A stretch of DNA of 64,000 nucleotides from Solirubrobacteraceae bacterium (lineage in GTDB: Bacteria; Actinomycetota; Thermoleophilia; Solirubrobacterales; Solirubrobacteraceae): assembly GCA_029263125.1 (NCBI GenBank), contig JAJCYD010000035.1, positions 1 to 64,000 on the forward strand, given 5' to 3'. Both the position numbers and the translations under genes were made by a program. The notes under the pieces are model-generated. The model was not told where the DNA came from. It saw nothing but the letters and a program-made list of their open reading frames with translations, and searched no databases. Below, piece by piece: positions 40,088 to 51,177 of this stretch (its first letter is position 1; every line of letters begins with the position of its first letter).

Positions 40088-42138
40088 CCGTCGATCCGAC
40101 CCGGCTGGGGACCGTCGAGTCGGTCGGAGGCTCGACGGTCAGCGTCGCCCTCGACGTCAACGCGGCGTCGGGGCTGACCTATGTCGGCGGGCAGGGCTAC
40201 CGCGCCGGACAGGTTGGCAACTTCGTGCGGATCGCCATCGGCCTGATCGACCTCTACGGCGTCATCTCCGAGATCGGCGCCGGCGCCGCCCCGGCCGCGG
40301 TCGCCGACGACGAGCCGCACGGCCACCGCTGGATGCGCGTCCAGCTCGTCGGCGAGGCGCTGCCCGGCGAGCCGTTCCGGCGTGGGCTGGGCGAGTACCC
40401 GACGATCGGCGACCCTGTGTTCCTGCTCACCGAGCGCGACCTCGTTCGCCTCTACGGCGAACCCGACGAGCTGCGCCACATCCGCATCGGCCAGCTGGCC
40501 GGCGGCGGGTCGGTGCCGGCGCGGATCAACCTCGACCGTCTCGTCACGCGCCATGCCGCGGTGCTCGGCGCTACCGGCTCGGGCAAGTCGACGACCGTCG
40601 CGCGGCTGCTCTCGCGGATCGTCGACTCTGATGCCTACCCGGGGGCCAGGGCGCTGCTGTTCGACCTGCACGGCGAGTACGCCGCCGCGCTCGGCGACTG
40701 CGCGACCGTGTTCTCGGCCGCCGCGGTGCCGCGCGCCGCCCACGAGCACCTCTACGTCCCTTACTGGGCGCTGCCGCTCGAGCTGCTCGTCGAGCTGACG
40801 ATGGGCGCCGTTGATGACAAGGCGCTCGCGACGATCGGCGAGCTCGTTGTCGCCCTCAAGCGCGCCGCCCTGGCCACCGGCAAGCTCGACGGCGTCGACC
40901 CCGACACCATCACGCCCGACTCGCCGGTGCCGTTCTCACTCAAGCAGTTCTGGTTCGACCTGCACCAGGCCGAGCATGCGACCCACACCGCCCAGGGCGC
41001 GATCGCCCAGAACAACGACACGATCGCCTACGACAGCGACGAGAACGGCGAGCTAAAGGGCTCACCGGCCGACGTGATCCCGTCGCGCTATCACCCGCAG
41101 CAGGCCGGGCAGGTCTTCCTCAGCCAGCACGGCAAGCAGCTGCGCCGCCAGGTCGACCTGCTCGGCCAGCGGCTGCGCGACCCGCGGTATGCGTTCCTGC
41201 TGCGCCCCGGGCCATTTGAGCCCGACCTCGACGGCCAGATCGAAGCCGATCTCGACGTGCTGCTGCGCGACTGGCTCGGCGGCCGCCAGCCGCTGGCGAT
41301 CCTCGACCTGTCGGCGGTGCCCAGCGCGGTGATCAACGCGCTGGTCGGCGCGATCGTGACGATCAGCTACGAGTCGCTGCTGTGGGGCCGGGCGCTGCCG
41401 GAGGGCGGCCGCGAGCGGCCGATTCTGATGGTCTTCGAGGAGGCCCACGCCTACCTCGGCAAGGAGGACGGCGGCCTGGCCGGCGAGCAGGTCCGCCGCG
41501 TCGTGCGCGAAGGCCGTAAGTACGGCGTCGGCGCGCTGATCGTCAGCCAGCGTCCGTCCGAGCTCGACGCGACGGTGCTGTCGCAGTGCGGGACGCTGAT
41601 CGCGCTGCGACTGTCGAACTCGAGCGACCGCCAGCACGTCACGGGCGCGGCCAGCGACAACTTCCAGGGTCTACTGGCCAACCTGGCGATCCTGCGCACC
41701 GGCGAGGCACTGATCCTCGGCGAAGCGGTCGGCATGCCGATGCGGGTGCAGGTCGACGCGCTTGAGGAGGACCGGCGGCCCGACAGCCACGACCCGCCCG
41801 TGATCGCCGACCCGCCGCTTCCAGGTGGCTGGACGGCGCCGCGGCCAGACGACCCCGACTACGCAACGGTCGTTGCCGCGTGGCGCGCTCAGGACGCCCG
41901 TGGCCTCGGCGGAAAGGACCCCAAGACCATGGACCGTGAACCCGTCGACTCAGAGAACATCTCGTCGATCGGCTACGACGCCGAGAGCGAGACGTTGGAG
42001 GTCGAGTTCTCCAGCGGCCACGTCTACCAGTACTACAACGTGCCGCCTGGCGAATACGAGGCCCTCCTGTCCGGAGGTTCGATCGGTAAGTACTTCGCCG
42101 CCAACATCCGCAACGCCTACCAGTACGCGCGGCTATAG
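40084..42138 (+). CDS. herA: HerA/DUF87-type ATPase fused to a KTSC domain
   Basis: 684 residues from the GTG at 40084. N-terminal HAS-barrel-like beta domain (about 1-135). ATPase with Walker A LGATGSGKSTTVARLLS (about residue 161), Walker B PILMVFEEAHAYL (about 445) and, downstream, REGRKYGVGALIVSQRPSEL with LRLSNSSDRQHV, including the likely Arg finger. Residues about 616-684 form an additional domain, EPVDSENISSIGYDAESETL then VYQYYNVPPGEYEALLSG, with the Y-x-Y centre that defines KTSC domains, proposed to bind RNA. HerA forms a hexamer that in SIR2-HerA complexes activates the SIR2 subunits. The KTSC fusion is unusual and could be the trigger sensor. Confidence 0.9.
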   Translation: MTVDPTRLGTVESVGGSTVSVALDVNAASGLTYVGGQGYRAGQVGNFVRIAIGLIDLYGVISEIGAGAAPAAVADDEPHGHRWMRVQLVGEALPGEPFRRGLGEYPTIGDPVFLLTERDLVRLYGEPDELRHIRIGQLAGGGSVPARINLDRLVTRHAAVLGATGSGKSTTVARLLSRIVDSDAYPGARALLFDLHGEYAAALGDCATVFSAAAVPRAAHEHLYVPYWALPLELLVELTMGAVDDKALATIGELVVALKRAALATGKLDGVDPDTITPDSPVPFSLKQFWFDLHQAEHATHTAQGAIAQNNDTIAYDSDENGELKGSPADVIPSRYHPQQAGQVFLSQHGKQLRRQVDLLGQRLRDPRYAFLLRPGPFEPDLDGQIEADLDVLLRDWLGGRQPLAILDLSAVPSAVINALVGAIVTISYESLLWGRALPEGGRERPILMVFEEAHAYLGKEDGGLAGEQVRRVVREGRKYGVGALIVSQRPSELDATVLSQCGTLIALRLSNSSDRQHVTGAASDNFQGLLANLAILRTGEALILGEAVGMPMRVQVDALEEDRRPDSHDPPVIADPPLPGGWTAPRPDDPDYATVVAAWRAQDARGLGGKDPKTMDREPVDSENISSIGYDAESETLEVEFSSGHVYQYYNVPPGEYEALLSGGSIGKYFAANIRNAYQYARL

Positions 42139-42220
42139 CGAGAGCCTCGGTGGGATCGCCGCGAATAGGCCAAGTCCGCTTTCGCTTTCCATGCATCTGA
42201 GCACCTGACGGGCACGTCGA

Positions 42221-42279
42221 GAGAGCGCCGCTTTCGCGTGCGAGGAGCGCTCTCGCGGTCGCAGAGCGCCGCTCCTCGC
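42221..42279. other. Two mutually exclusive hairpins after the HerA gene
   Basis: GAGAGCGC (42221-42228) pairs with GCGCTCTC (42247-42254), while GCGAGGAGCG (42240-42249) pairs perfectly with CGCTCCTCGC (42270-42279). The arms overlap, so only one can form at a time. It lies in the 340-bp gap between the HerA stop and a broken module; no T-tract. It could be a terminator or a remnant of an attenuator. Confidence 0.5.
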
Positions 42280-42476
42280 ATCACGCCGACTCTCCCAACG
42301 ACGTGGCGCCGAAGCGCGCACAACGAGGACGGCCCGCCGGGCGGCTTGCCGGTCAGCCCGCTCGTGCCGCGCCCCGCGGCGACCGGCTTCCGCTGGGCGG
42401 TGTAGACGCGCACCACCACGGGTAGCGCCGCGCGTCTCGCGCGTGGGCTGACTGTCGCGGAGTTAGGATCATGGCG

Positions 42477-42676
42477 TGGCGATCGATCAGCCGAGCCGCA
42501 TGCGGGAGGCGGCCACGCAGGCGCACCGGGCGCAGGACGAGGGCGATCATGCGGCGCGAACGCTGCGTGGCGACGCTACGTCCTGATCGAGGACGCGCAG
42601 CGCGATCCGCAGGACTTGCTCGACGAAGGCATCGCGCTGAGCAAGGTCGCGATCGATCTCTGGCAGCAGGAGTGAC
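42477..42676 (+). pseudogene. Small helical protein, frameshifted (likely partner of the nucleotidyltransferase)
   Basis: From a GTG at 42477 the frame reads AIDQPSRMREAATQAHRAQD and ends at a stop near 42584. From about 42560 another frame gives AWRRYVLIEDAQRDPQDLLD and GIALSKVAIDLWQQE, then a TGA at 42674-42676, one base before the next start. Joining them gives about 66 helical residues. Small helical proteins directly upstream of an MNT-type nucleotidyltransferase are typical of toxin-antitoxin-like pairs. One indel breaks the frame. Confidence 0.5.
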
Positions 42677-43196
42677 GTTGAACGACTTCGCCGCGGCGCT
42701 TCGCGATCTCAACGCGTTCGGCATCCGCTACGTCATCGTGGGTGGCCTGGCTGTCATTCGACACGGAGCGGTTCGAGCCACGAAGGACGTCGATGCCGCG
42801 GTTGCGATGGACGGCGAGAACGTCGCGCCAGTCGAGAAACTGCTCGTGCACTGGCACGCAACCAACCCCGACGGCACGAGCTGCGCAGCACGCGGCTGGC
42901 GGCGGGAGGCGTCCTCGCCCTGCGCACACCACATTGCCTCGTCGACATCCTGTCCGAAGACCTGCTTCCCGCACCGTTTGACGATGTGCTGGCGCGCGCG
43001 GACGTCAAGCGGATCGACGGCGTCGCGGCGCCGATCTGCTCATTGGCCGACCTCGTGGCGATGAAGCGCGCGACGGGCTGGGGCACGGACCTTCTCGACC
43101 TCGAGCGCCTGAGCGATGCTCACGGCGCACTCCCGGCGATGGGCCGCAGCAGTAGCCCAGAGCCCAACGATCCCGCCGATCTGCTCCAAGCACGCG

Positions 43197-45365
<2,169 letters not shown>

Positions 45366-45385
45366 CGGCGGGCCGACACGCTAGC

Positions 45386-45752
45386 GTCATCATCCTGCCC
45401 AACCTCTACGGAGCCATCGTCTCCGATCTCTGCGCCGCGATGATCGGCGGTCTGGGCATGGCGGTGCGCGAACATCGGCACCGACGCCGCGGTGTTCGAG
45501 GCGATGCACGGATCATCACCGCCCTACGCGGGCTCCAACCGAATGAACCCGACCGCGCTCATGCTGTCGGGCGTCTACCTGCTCGACCACGTCTGTGAGC
45601 GCGCGGAGGCGCGCGCGGTGCAGAACGCGATCGCGGCGGTCATACGCGAAGGCGACAAGGTCACATACGATCTCAAGCCCAGTCGCACGGACCCCACCGC
45701 CGTCGGCACCAGCGAGTTCGCCGACGCAGTGATCGAGGAGATGAACGCATGA
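45386..45752 (+). pseudogene. Dimeric isocitrate/isopropylmalate dehydrogenase, 5'-truncated and frameshifted
   Basis: Begins abruptly in VIILPNLYGAIVSDLCAAMI, then GGLGMA; at about 45468 the frame shifts by one and continues ANIGTDAAVFEAMHGSSPPY, AGSNRMNPTALMLSGVYLLD and [15 protein letters not shown]. This is the C-terminal third of the beta-decarboxylating dehydrogenase family of the NAD-dependent isocitrate dehydrogenase kind. The N-terminal two thirds are gone. Its stop (ATGA, 45749-45752) still overlaps the mdh start, a trace of an older icd-mdh operon. Confidence 0.85.
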
Positions 45753-46729
45753 CGAACGCCCCAGTGCAGGTCGCGGTCACCGGCGCCGCCGGTCAGATCG
45801 GATACGCGCTGCTCTTCCGCATCGCCTCCGGCCAGTTGCTGGGGCCTGATACTCCCGTTGCGCTGAAGCTGCTTGAGATCCCGGCGGCCGTCGCGGCGGC
45901 CGAGGGCACGACGCTCGAGCTGACCGACTGCGCCTTCCCGCTGCTGGCCTCCGTGGACATCTACGACGATCCGGCGCAGGCCTTCGACGGCGTGAACATC
46001 GCGATGCTCGTGGGCGCGCGCCCGCGCTCGAAGGGCATGGAACGCGCCGACCTGCTCGAGGCCAACGGCGCGATCTTCAAGCCGCAGGGCGAAGCGCTGA
46101 ACGCCGGCGCCGCCGATGACGTCAAGGTGCTCGTCGTCGGCAACCCGGCCAACACCAACGCGCTCATCCTCGCGGCCAACGCGCCTGACATCCCTGCCGA
46201 GCGGATCACCGCGATGACGCGCCTGGATCAGAACCGCGCCGTCGCGCTGCTCGCACAGAAGCTCGGCGCCGGCGTCGAGGACGTCGCCGACCTCGTCGTG
46301 TGGGGCAACCACTCGCCGTCGATGTTCCCCGACCTCTTCAACGCCACGGTGAACGGCGAGCGCGCCGTCGATCAGGTCGACATGGACTGGTATGAGAACG
46401 AGTACATGCCGCGCGTTGGCAAGCGCGGCGCCGAGGTCATCGCCGCGCGCGGCGCGTCGTCGGCGGCGTCGGCGGCCAACGCCGCCATCGACCACGTGCG
46501 CGACTGGGTCGCCGGCGCCGAGGGGCTGCGGTCGATGGCCGTTGCGTCCGACGGCTCATACGGCGTGCAGGAGGGGATCATGTCGAGCTTCCCGGTGCGC
46601 CTGACGGGCGGTGGCTATGAGATCCAGCAGGGCCTTGAGGTCGGCGAGTTCGCCCAAGCGAAGATCGATGCCACGGTCAAGGAGCTGACCGACGAGCGCG
46701 CCGCGGTGGCAGCGCTCGGTTTGGTGTAG
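45749..46729 (+). CDS. mdh: Malate dehydrogenase
   Basis: 326 residues. The NAD-binding N-terminus [20 protein letters not shown], substrate-binding Arg in [28 protein letters not shown] and the catalytic pair in TRLDQNRA (Asp) and VVWGNHS (His) identify the actinobacterial/Thermus-type malate dehydrogenase. It oxidises malate to oxaloacetate in the TCA cycle. The start overlaps the stop of the isocitrate dehydrogenase remnant, so translation may once have been coupled to it. It ends 11 bases before a strong hairpin. Confidence 0.94.
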   Translation: MTNAPVQVAVTGAAGQIGYALLFRIASGQLLGPDTPVALKLLEIPAAVAAAEGTTLELTDCAFPLLASVDIYDDPAQAFDGVNIAMLVGARPRSKGMERADLLEANGAIFKPQGEALNAGAADDVKVLVVGNPANTNALILAANAPDIPAERITAMTRLDQNRAVALLAQKLGAGVEDVADLVVWGNHSPSMFPDLFNATVNGERAVDQVDMDWYENEYMPRVGKRGAEVIAARGASSAASAANAAIDHVRDWVAGAEGLRSMAVASDGSYGVQEGIMSSFPVRLTGGGYEIQQGLEVGEFAQAKIDATVKELTDERAAVAALGLV

Positions 46730-46739
46730 TCGAGCGATC

Positions 46740-46769
46740 GGGGTCAGGCCCACTGTGTGGCCCGACCCC
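46740..46769. terminator. Hairpin between convergent mdh and wHTH genes
   Basis: GGGGTCAGGCC and GGCCCGACCCC pair with one mismatch around a CACTGTGT loop, 11 bases after the mdh stop. There is no T-tract. It probably acts for both converging transcripts. Confidence 0.65.
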
Positions 46770-46784
46770 GGATATCGCTGAAGT

Positions 46785-47198
46785 TCAGGCGGCTGCCTTG
46801 GGATGCCAGCCGCGACCGTCCTTGGAGACCAGCCCGTCCTCTGCCAGGCCCGGCAGCACCCGGTACAGGTAGTTCTGCTTGATGCCCATCTTCTCGGCGA
46901 GCTCGGGGATGGTGATCCCCGGGCTCTGCGTCACGAGTGCGAGGGCCTCGGCACCGCGTGTCCCGCTGCCCTTCGGACGCCCGCGGCGGCCGCTGCCGCC
47001 CGAGCTTGATCGCCGCTTGGCCGGCGACTTCGTCGTACGCCCGCCACCGCGGGCCGGAGCCGCTGCCTTGGCCGTGACGGGCATGCCGTCCAGTGCCGCT
47101 GCAGCCGCTTCCAAGCGCTGGTACTCCTCGACCAAGGGCTTGAGCTCCTTCAGTCGCGCCCCGATCTCACTTCGCTTCTCATCCAGGAAATCTGCCAT
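46785..47198 (-). CDS. Winged-helix DNA-binding protein with coiled-coil N-terminus
   Basis: 137 residues. About 1-37 is a coiled coil (RSEIGARLKELKPLVEEYQR). The middle is a basic linker (TTKSPAKRRSSSGGSGRRGR) of the histone-tail kind. The C-terminal about 55 residues are a winged helix: ALALVTQSPGITIPELAEKM then LYRVLPGLAEDGLVSKDGRG. It looks like a small actinobacterial regulator or nucleoid-associated protein. It converges on mdh. Confidence 0.8.
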   Translation of the reverse strand: MADFLDEKRSEIGARLKELKPLVEEYQRLEAAAAALDGMPVTAKAAAPARGGGRTTKSPAKRRSSSGGSGRRGRPKGSGTRGAEALALVTQSPGITIPELAEKMGIKQNYLYRVLPGLAEDGLVSKDGRGWHPKAAA

Positions 47199-47294
47199 GT
47201 ACGTCTCCCCGTGCGGCGATTGATTTACTTATACCCCGTCATCCTAGCCAACGGAGAGGACGGACGACAAGAAGCATCCGCGCAACCAGGTCCG

Positions 47295-47744
47295 CTACCG
47301 CCGACTTTCGAGAATGCGTTTTAGTCGGGCGAGCGACGCTCGCGCCTCCTTTTCCGGAATCCCACCCACGAGCACCTTGGAAGCGGCCGCGCCGAGAGGC
47401 CCGAAGGGGGTGCGAAACTCGTTGCGGTAGTCAAAATGCGTAAGTCCGTTGCGAGCACTGAGGCGATGCTCGGTGACGGCCTTGGAACGTGCCGGGCCGT
47501 TGCCCTCCCAGCGCGCGCAGTCCGGTGGGCGCATGACGTCGAGCTTCCAGCGTACCTTGAAGCGCACGCCGCGCAGGTGCAGCGTCTGGTCCATCCGGAA
47601 GCCGCGACGCAGCGGACCCGTGTCGACGTTTGAGACCGCGTCGACGATCGTCACCCAGTCACCGAAGTGCGACGGATCCATGACGTAGTCCCACACATCC
47701 TGCATGGGGGCGTCGATGTCGATGCTCGCGGTCACGACGGACAC
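47295..47744 (-). CDS. SRPBCC (START-like) family protein
   Basis: 149 residues from the ATG at 47744. N-terminal VVTASIDIDAPMQDVWDYVM is the first strand and helix of the polyketide-cyclase/SRPBCC fold; DYRNEFRTPFGPLGAAASKV and a C-terminal helix ending KRILESRR complete it. Members bind hydrophobic ligands. The ligand is unknown. It is co-directional with, and 30 bases from, the NAD(P)-binding protein gene. Confidence 0.8.
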   Translation of the reverse strand: MSVVTASIDIDAPMQDVWDYVMDPSHFGDWVTIVDAVSNVDTGPLRRGFRMDQTLHLRGVRFKVRWKLDVMRPPDCARWEGNGPARSKAVTEHRLSARNGLTHFDYRNEFRTPFGPLGAAASKVLVGGIPEKEARASLARLKRILESRR

Positions 47745-47774
47745 CGCGCGCAGCCTACCTCGCGGTCGGCCGCG

Positions 47775-48686
47775 TCAGCGTGCGCGCAGAGGCTCGTCGG
47801 ACTCCCAGGAGCGCAGGGCGGCCTCCACGGCGCGGTCGAAGGCGTGCAGGCGCACGCCCAGCAGCCCGGCGGCACGGTCGTCGCGCGCGAGCAGGTCAGC
47901 CGACAGGCTCTCCATCAGGGGAACGATGAAGCCCGGGTCCTCTCCGGCGATCGCCGCGGCGATCGGCGCCGCGATCGGCGTCGCGTCGCGCCGGAGACGC
48001 AGCGCCGGGCGGCGGACGAGCATGAGGTCGGCGATGCGCTGCACGATCGCCTCGTAGGTCAGCGTCTGGGGCCCGGCGATGTCCAGCGACACGCCCCCGC
48101 CGCCCAGCGGCGTCGTCGCAGCCGATGCCAGCAGCGCGCGGACGTCGCGCACGTCGATCGGCTGCGTGCGATGGGCACGCCAGGCAGGCAGCGCGAGCAC
48201 GCGCATGCGCTCGACGAGCCGGACGAGGAAGCGAAACGATCGCGAACGCGCCCCGATGACGATCGATGCGCGCAGCGCGAGCGCCTCGGGTGCCCCGGCG
48301 AGCAGGATGCGCTCGACCTCCAGGCGACTGGAGAGATGGCGCGACAGCGTGCGGCCGGTGGGAACGATGCCACCGAGGTAGACGATGCGGCGCACGCCCG
48401 CCCGCCCGGCGGCTGCGACGAAGTTCCGCGCGGCCGCGCGCTCACGCGCCTCGAAGCCGGCGACCGCCCCCTCCATCGAATGCATGAGGAAGTACGCGAC
48501 GTCGATCCGCCTCAGCGCCTGCTGCAGACCCTCACCGCTGACGGCGTCCCCTCGCACGACCTCGATCGATGCCGACACGCGTCGCGGGTCGCGCGAGAGT
48601 CCTCGCAGCTCGTGGCCGGCGCGGGCGAGGACGGGCGCCAGGGACGCGCCGATCGAGCCGCTGATCCCGGTCAGAAGGATGCGCAT
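47775..48686 (-). CDS. NAD(P)-binding SDR/NmrA-like protein
   Basis: 303 residues from the ATG at 48686 (MRILLTGISGSIGASLAPVL); the open frame upstream is not needed. The T-G-x-x-G-x-x-G nucleotide-binding loop is at the N-terminus and YLGGIVPTG marks the extended SDR family. Also present are AYFLMHSMEG and RTQPIDVRDVRALLA, typical of NmrA-like oxidoreductases. It probably acts on quinone- or sugar-like substrates, not identified. Its start is only 19 bases from the start of the divergent FMN oxidase gene. Confidence 0.84.
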   Translation of the reverse strand: MRILLTGISGSIGASLAPVLARAGHELRGLSRDPRRVSASIEVVRGDAVSGEGLQQALRRIDVAYFLMHSMEGAVAGFEARERAAARNFVAAAGRAGVRRIVYLGGIVPTGRTLSRHLSSRLEVERILLAGAPEALALRASIVIGARSRSFRFLVRLVERMRVLALPAWRAHRTQPIDVRDVRALLASAATTPLGGGGVSLDIAGPQTLTYEAIVQRIADLMLVRRPALRLRRDATPIAAPIAAAIAGEDPGFIVPLMESLSADLLARDDRAAGLLGVRLHAFDRAVEAALRSWESDEPLRAR

Positions 48687-48705
48687 CGGGTTACCATCGT
48701 TGCCG

Positions 48706-49755
48706 ATGCGCTTGCTGGGCACACTGCAGCAACGTGCCCGCGCCCAGCTCCCGCGCGCGCACTACGACTACTTCGCCGGCGGGGCCGGCGACGAGCAGAC
48801 GCTGAGAGAGAACGCCGCCGCCTGGCGCCGGGTCTGGATCTCCCCGCGCGTCATGGTCGATGTCAGCCGCGTCGATCCGTCGTGCGTGCTGCTCGGCCGC
48901 CGCCTGGCGCTGCCGATCCTGCTCGCCCCGATGGCCTCCCAGCGACTGCTTCACCACGACGGCGAGCTCGCCGCCGCCCGGGCTGCGGGCGCCGCGGGCA
49001 CGGTCTACTGCCTGTCGACGCGAGCGACCGCGGACCTCGCCGAGGTCGCGGCGGCGGCATCGGGCCCGCTGTGGTTTCAGCTGTACGCCGACCGCAACCG
49101 CGAGCACAGCGAGCGCGTGCTCGCCCGCGCCGCCGAGCACGGCTACGAAGCGGTGATGCTGACCGTGGACCTGCCCGTCGGCGGCCGCCGCGAGCGCGAG
49201 CGCCTGCACGGCGCGTTCCCATTCCCCGACGGGGTGGCGCTCGCGTCGCACCTGGGCTCACGGGCCGCGACCAGTCAGACCCCGATCGGGGGTTGGGATT
49301 GCACACTGACGTGGTCCGACGTGGGGTGGGTGCGCGCCGCGAGCGGGCTGCCGGTCGTCGTCAAGGGCGTCCTGTCGGCCGCGGACGCCGTCGCGGCCGT
49401 CGAGGCCGGCGCGGACGCGATCGTCGTCTCCAATCACGGCGGGCGCCAGCTCGACGGCTGCGTGCCCACGGCGGTCGCCCTGCGAGACGTGGCCGCGGCG
49501 GTCGGCGGGCGCGTGCCGGTCCTCGTGGACGGCGGGATCTCAGACGGCGCCGACGTCGTGCGCGCGCTGGCGCTGGGTGCCGACGCCGTCCTCGTCGGGC
49601 GACCCTACGCGTGGGGCCTGGCGGCCGATGGCGAGGACGGCGTGCGAGATGTCCTGGACGCCTTCGCCGAGGATCTGCGTCTGACGCTCGCGCTCACCGG
49701 CTGCGCCACGCTCGCCGACGTCGACGCCGACCGCGTCCGGCTCGCGGCCTGGTGA
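48706..49755 (+). CDS. FMN-dependent alpha-hydroxy-acid oxidase/dehydrogenase
   Basis: 349 residues from the ATG at 48706. Family motifs: YDYFAGGAGDEQTLRENAAA, LPILLAPMASQRLLHHDGE, PLWFQLYADRNRE, the catalytic SNHGGRQLDG (His-Gly-Gly-Arg-Gln) and VPVLVDGGISDGADVVRALA, LGADAVLVGRPYAWGL. It oxidises a 2-hydroxy acid such as lactate or glycolate; the exact substrate is not clear. With 19 bases between divergent starts, both leaders must be very short or overlap. Confidence 0.92.
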   Translation: MRLLGTLQQRARAQLPRAHYDYFAGGAGDEQTLRENAAAWRRVWISPRVMVDVSRVDPSCVLLGRRLALPILLAPMASQRLLHHDGELAAARAAGAAGTVYCLSTRATADLAEVAAAASGPLWFQLYADRNREHSERVLARAAEHGYEAVMLTVDLPVGGRRERERLHGAFPFPDGVALASHLGSRAATSQTPIGGWDCTLTWSDVGWVRAASGLPVVVKGVLSAADAVAAVEAGADAIVVSNHGGRQLDGCVPTAVALRDVAAAVGGRVPVLVDGGISDGADVVRALALGADAVLVGRPYAWGLAADGEDGVRDVLDAFAEDLRLTLALTGCATLADVDADRVRLAAW

Positions 49756-49983
49756 GAAATCTGTCGCACAGAGCGTGAACCGGGCCGACGACCGGGGGCG
49801 AAGTTTGCATGCCGGCAACCTCATTCGGGGAGGCCCAGCGTTTCGTTCGCCATTTGCGGGCTGCCGTTCTCGAAAAACCATCAAGGAGCGAAGAGCCGGC
49901 CTGCGAGCCCCTTGTGAGGCGTGCGGGCGCGTGGTTGATTTGCCCTCGGTCGCAAGCACCAACGACAGGGGGCACTTCAACAC

Positions 49984-50214
49984 ATGGCAACGAGCAGGTC
50001 GACGAAGAAGCCGGTATGCGAGGACTGTTTCTTTCGCTGCAATCTGCTGTGCGCGCTCGCGCTCGACGAGCCCTGCACGACGTTTCGCCCCGACAGCCCC
50101 GAGGGCCTGCGTCCTCCCCAGCAGCTGCGGTTCAGCTTCCGCCAGGAACGGCGCACGCGGTCGGCGTGGGCCTTCCCCTCCGCGCAGGAACAGGCCGTGC
50201 GGCACGCCTCCTGA
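49984..50214 (+). CDS. Cys-rich small conserved hypothetical protein
   Basis: 76 residues from the ATG at 49984. Reads KKPVCEDCFFRCNLLCALAL, with four Cys (C-x2-C-x3-C-x3-C) that suggest a metal or disulfide site, then EPCTTFRPDSPEGLRPP and a Arg-rich tail. I believe anonymous proteins with this N-terminus recur in Actinobacteria, but I know no function. It stands between an oxidase gene and an MBL-fold gene. Confidence 0.65.
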   Translation: MATSRSTKKPVCEDCFFRCNLLCALALDEPCTTFRPDSPEGLRPPQQLRFSFRQERRTRSAWAFPSAQEQAVRHAS

Positions 50215-50285
50215 CGAGGGCGGACGCCGCACTCGTGCGCGCTGTGTCACACAAGGCGGCCGCACCCGCGACATAGAGTCAGCGT

Positions 50286-51080
50286 GTGCGCATCACGGTG
50301 CTGGGGAAGTCACCGGCGTGGCAGGACGCCGGCGGTGCTTGCAGCGGGTACCTCGTAGAGGAGGGTGGCACGCGGGTGCTCGTCGACTGCGGCAGCGGCG
50401 TCTTCGCCAGGCTGCGAACGGTGGTGGACTACGTCGACGTCGACGCGGTCGTCGTGTCGCACATGCACGCCGATCACTTCCTCGACGTCATCCCGTTCGC
50501 CTGCGCGCTGACCTACACCCCGCGCCAGCAGCCGCTCCCCGTCGCGGGCTGGCCGGGCACCAACCTCCCGGCGCGCCCGCGCCTGCTCGTGCCGCCCGGA
50601 GCGACGGAGGTCCTGCGTGCCGCGGCCCGCATGCTCGGCCAGGCATCACTGCTGGAGTCGGCGTTCCGCTGTAGCGAGTACGACGTCGGCGAGACCCTTG
50701 AGCTCGGCGGGCTGGCGGCACGCTTTCAGCCGGTGCCGCACTACATCGCGACGAACGCGATCCAGATCACCCCCGCCGCCGGCGGCGGGCGCTTCACCTA
50801 CGGCGCCGACCACGGCCCGACTGAGGTGCTGCGCGACTTCGCCGGCGCCACCGACCTGCTGCTGCTCGAAGCGACGCTTCCGCGGCCGGAGCGCTCGGGC
50901 CCGCGCGGGCACCTCACGCCGTCGGAGGCCGGCGAGCATGCGTCCGACTGCGACGCCGCGCGGCTCGTCTTGACCCATATCTCCGACGAGCTCGACGCCG
51001 ACTGGGCACTCGCCGAGGCGCGCCGCACCTATGGGGGCCCGGTCGAGATCGCCCGCCCGGGCGCCGTCTACACCGTCTGA
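50286..51080 (+). CDS. MBL-fold metallo-hydrolase (RNase Z/ElaC-like)
   Basis: 264 residues from a GTG at 50286. The metal motif VVVSHMHADHFLDV (H-x-H-x-D-H) is followed by the Asp in TYGADHGPTEVL and the His in LVLTHISDEL. KSPAWQDAGGACSGYLVEEG and VLVDCGSGVFARL fit the beta-CASP-free RNase Z/cyclic-phosphodiesterase branch, with LLLLEATLP and GHLTPSEAGEHA. Expected to be a zinc-dependent hydrolase of phosphodiesters. Confidence 0.88.
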   Translation: MRITVLGKSPAWQDAGGACSGYLVEEGGTRVLVDCGSGVFARLRTVVDYVDVDAVVVSHMHADHFLDVIPFACALTYTPRQQPLPVAGWPGTNLPARPRLLVPPGATEVLRAAARMLGQASLLESAFRCSEYDVGETLELGGLAARFQPVPHYIATNAIQITPAAGGGRFTYGADHGPTEVLRDFAGATDLLLLEATLPRPERSGPRGHLTPSEAGEHASDCDAARLVLTHISDELDADWALAEARRTYGGPVEIARPGAVYTV

Positions 51081-51177
51081 GAACCTCTTCGCGCGCCGCG
51101 GTGATCCGCGGGACATCGACCGTCGTTGATATACCCGTGCGGGAACTGGCCCGCCGCTTGACCCGGGAGTCCCGACG

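Noticed and set aside
42221-42279. CRISPR-like repeats near the SIR2-HerA genes
   Set aside because: The repeats are overlapping palindromes in a single place without spacers or further copies, so no CRISPR array is present.
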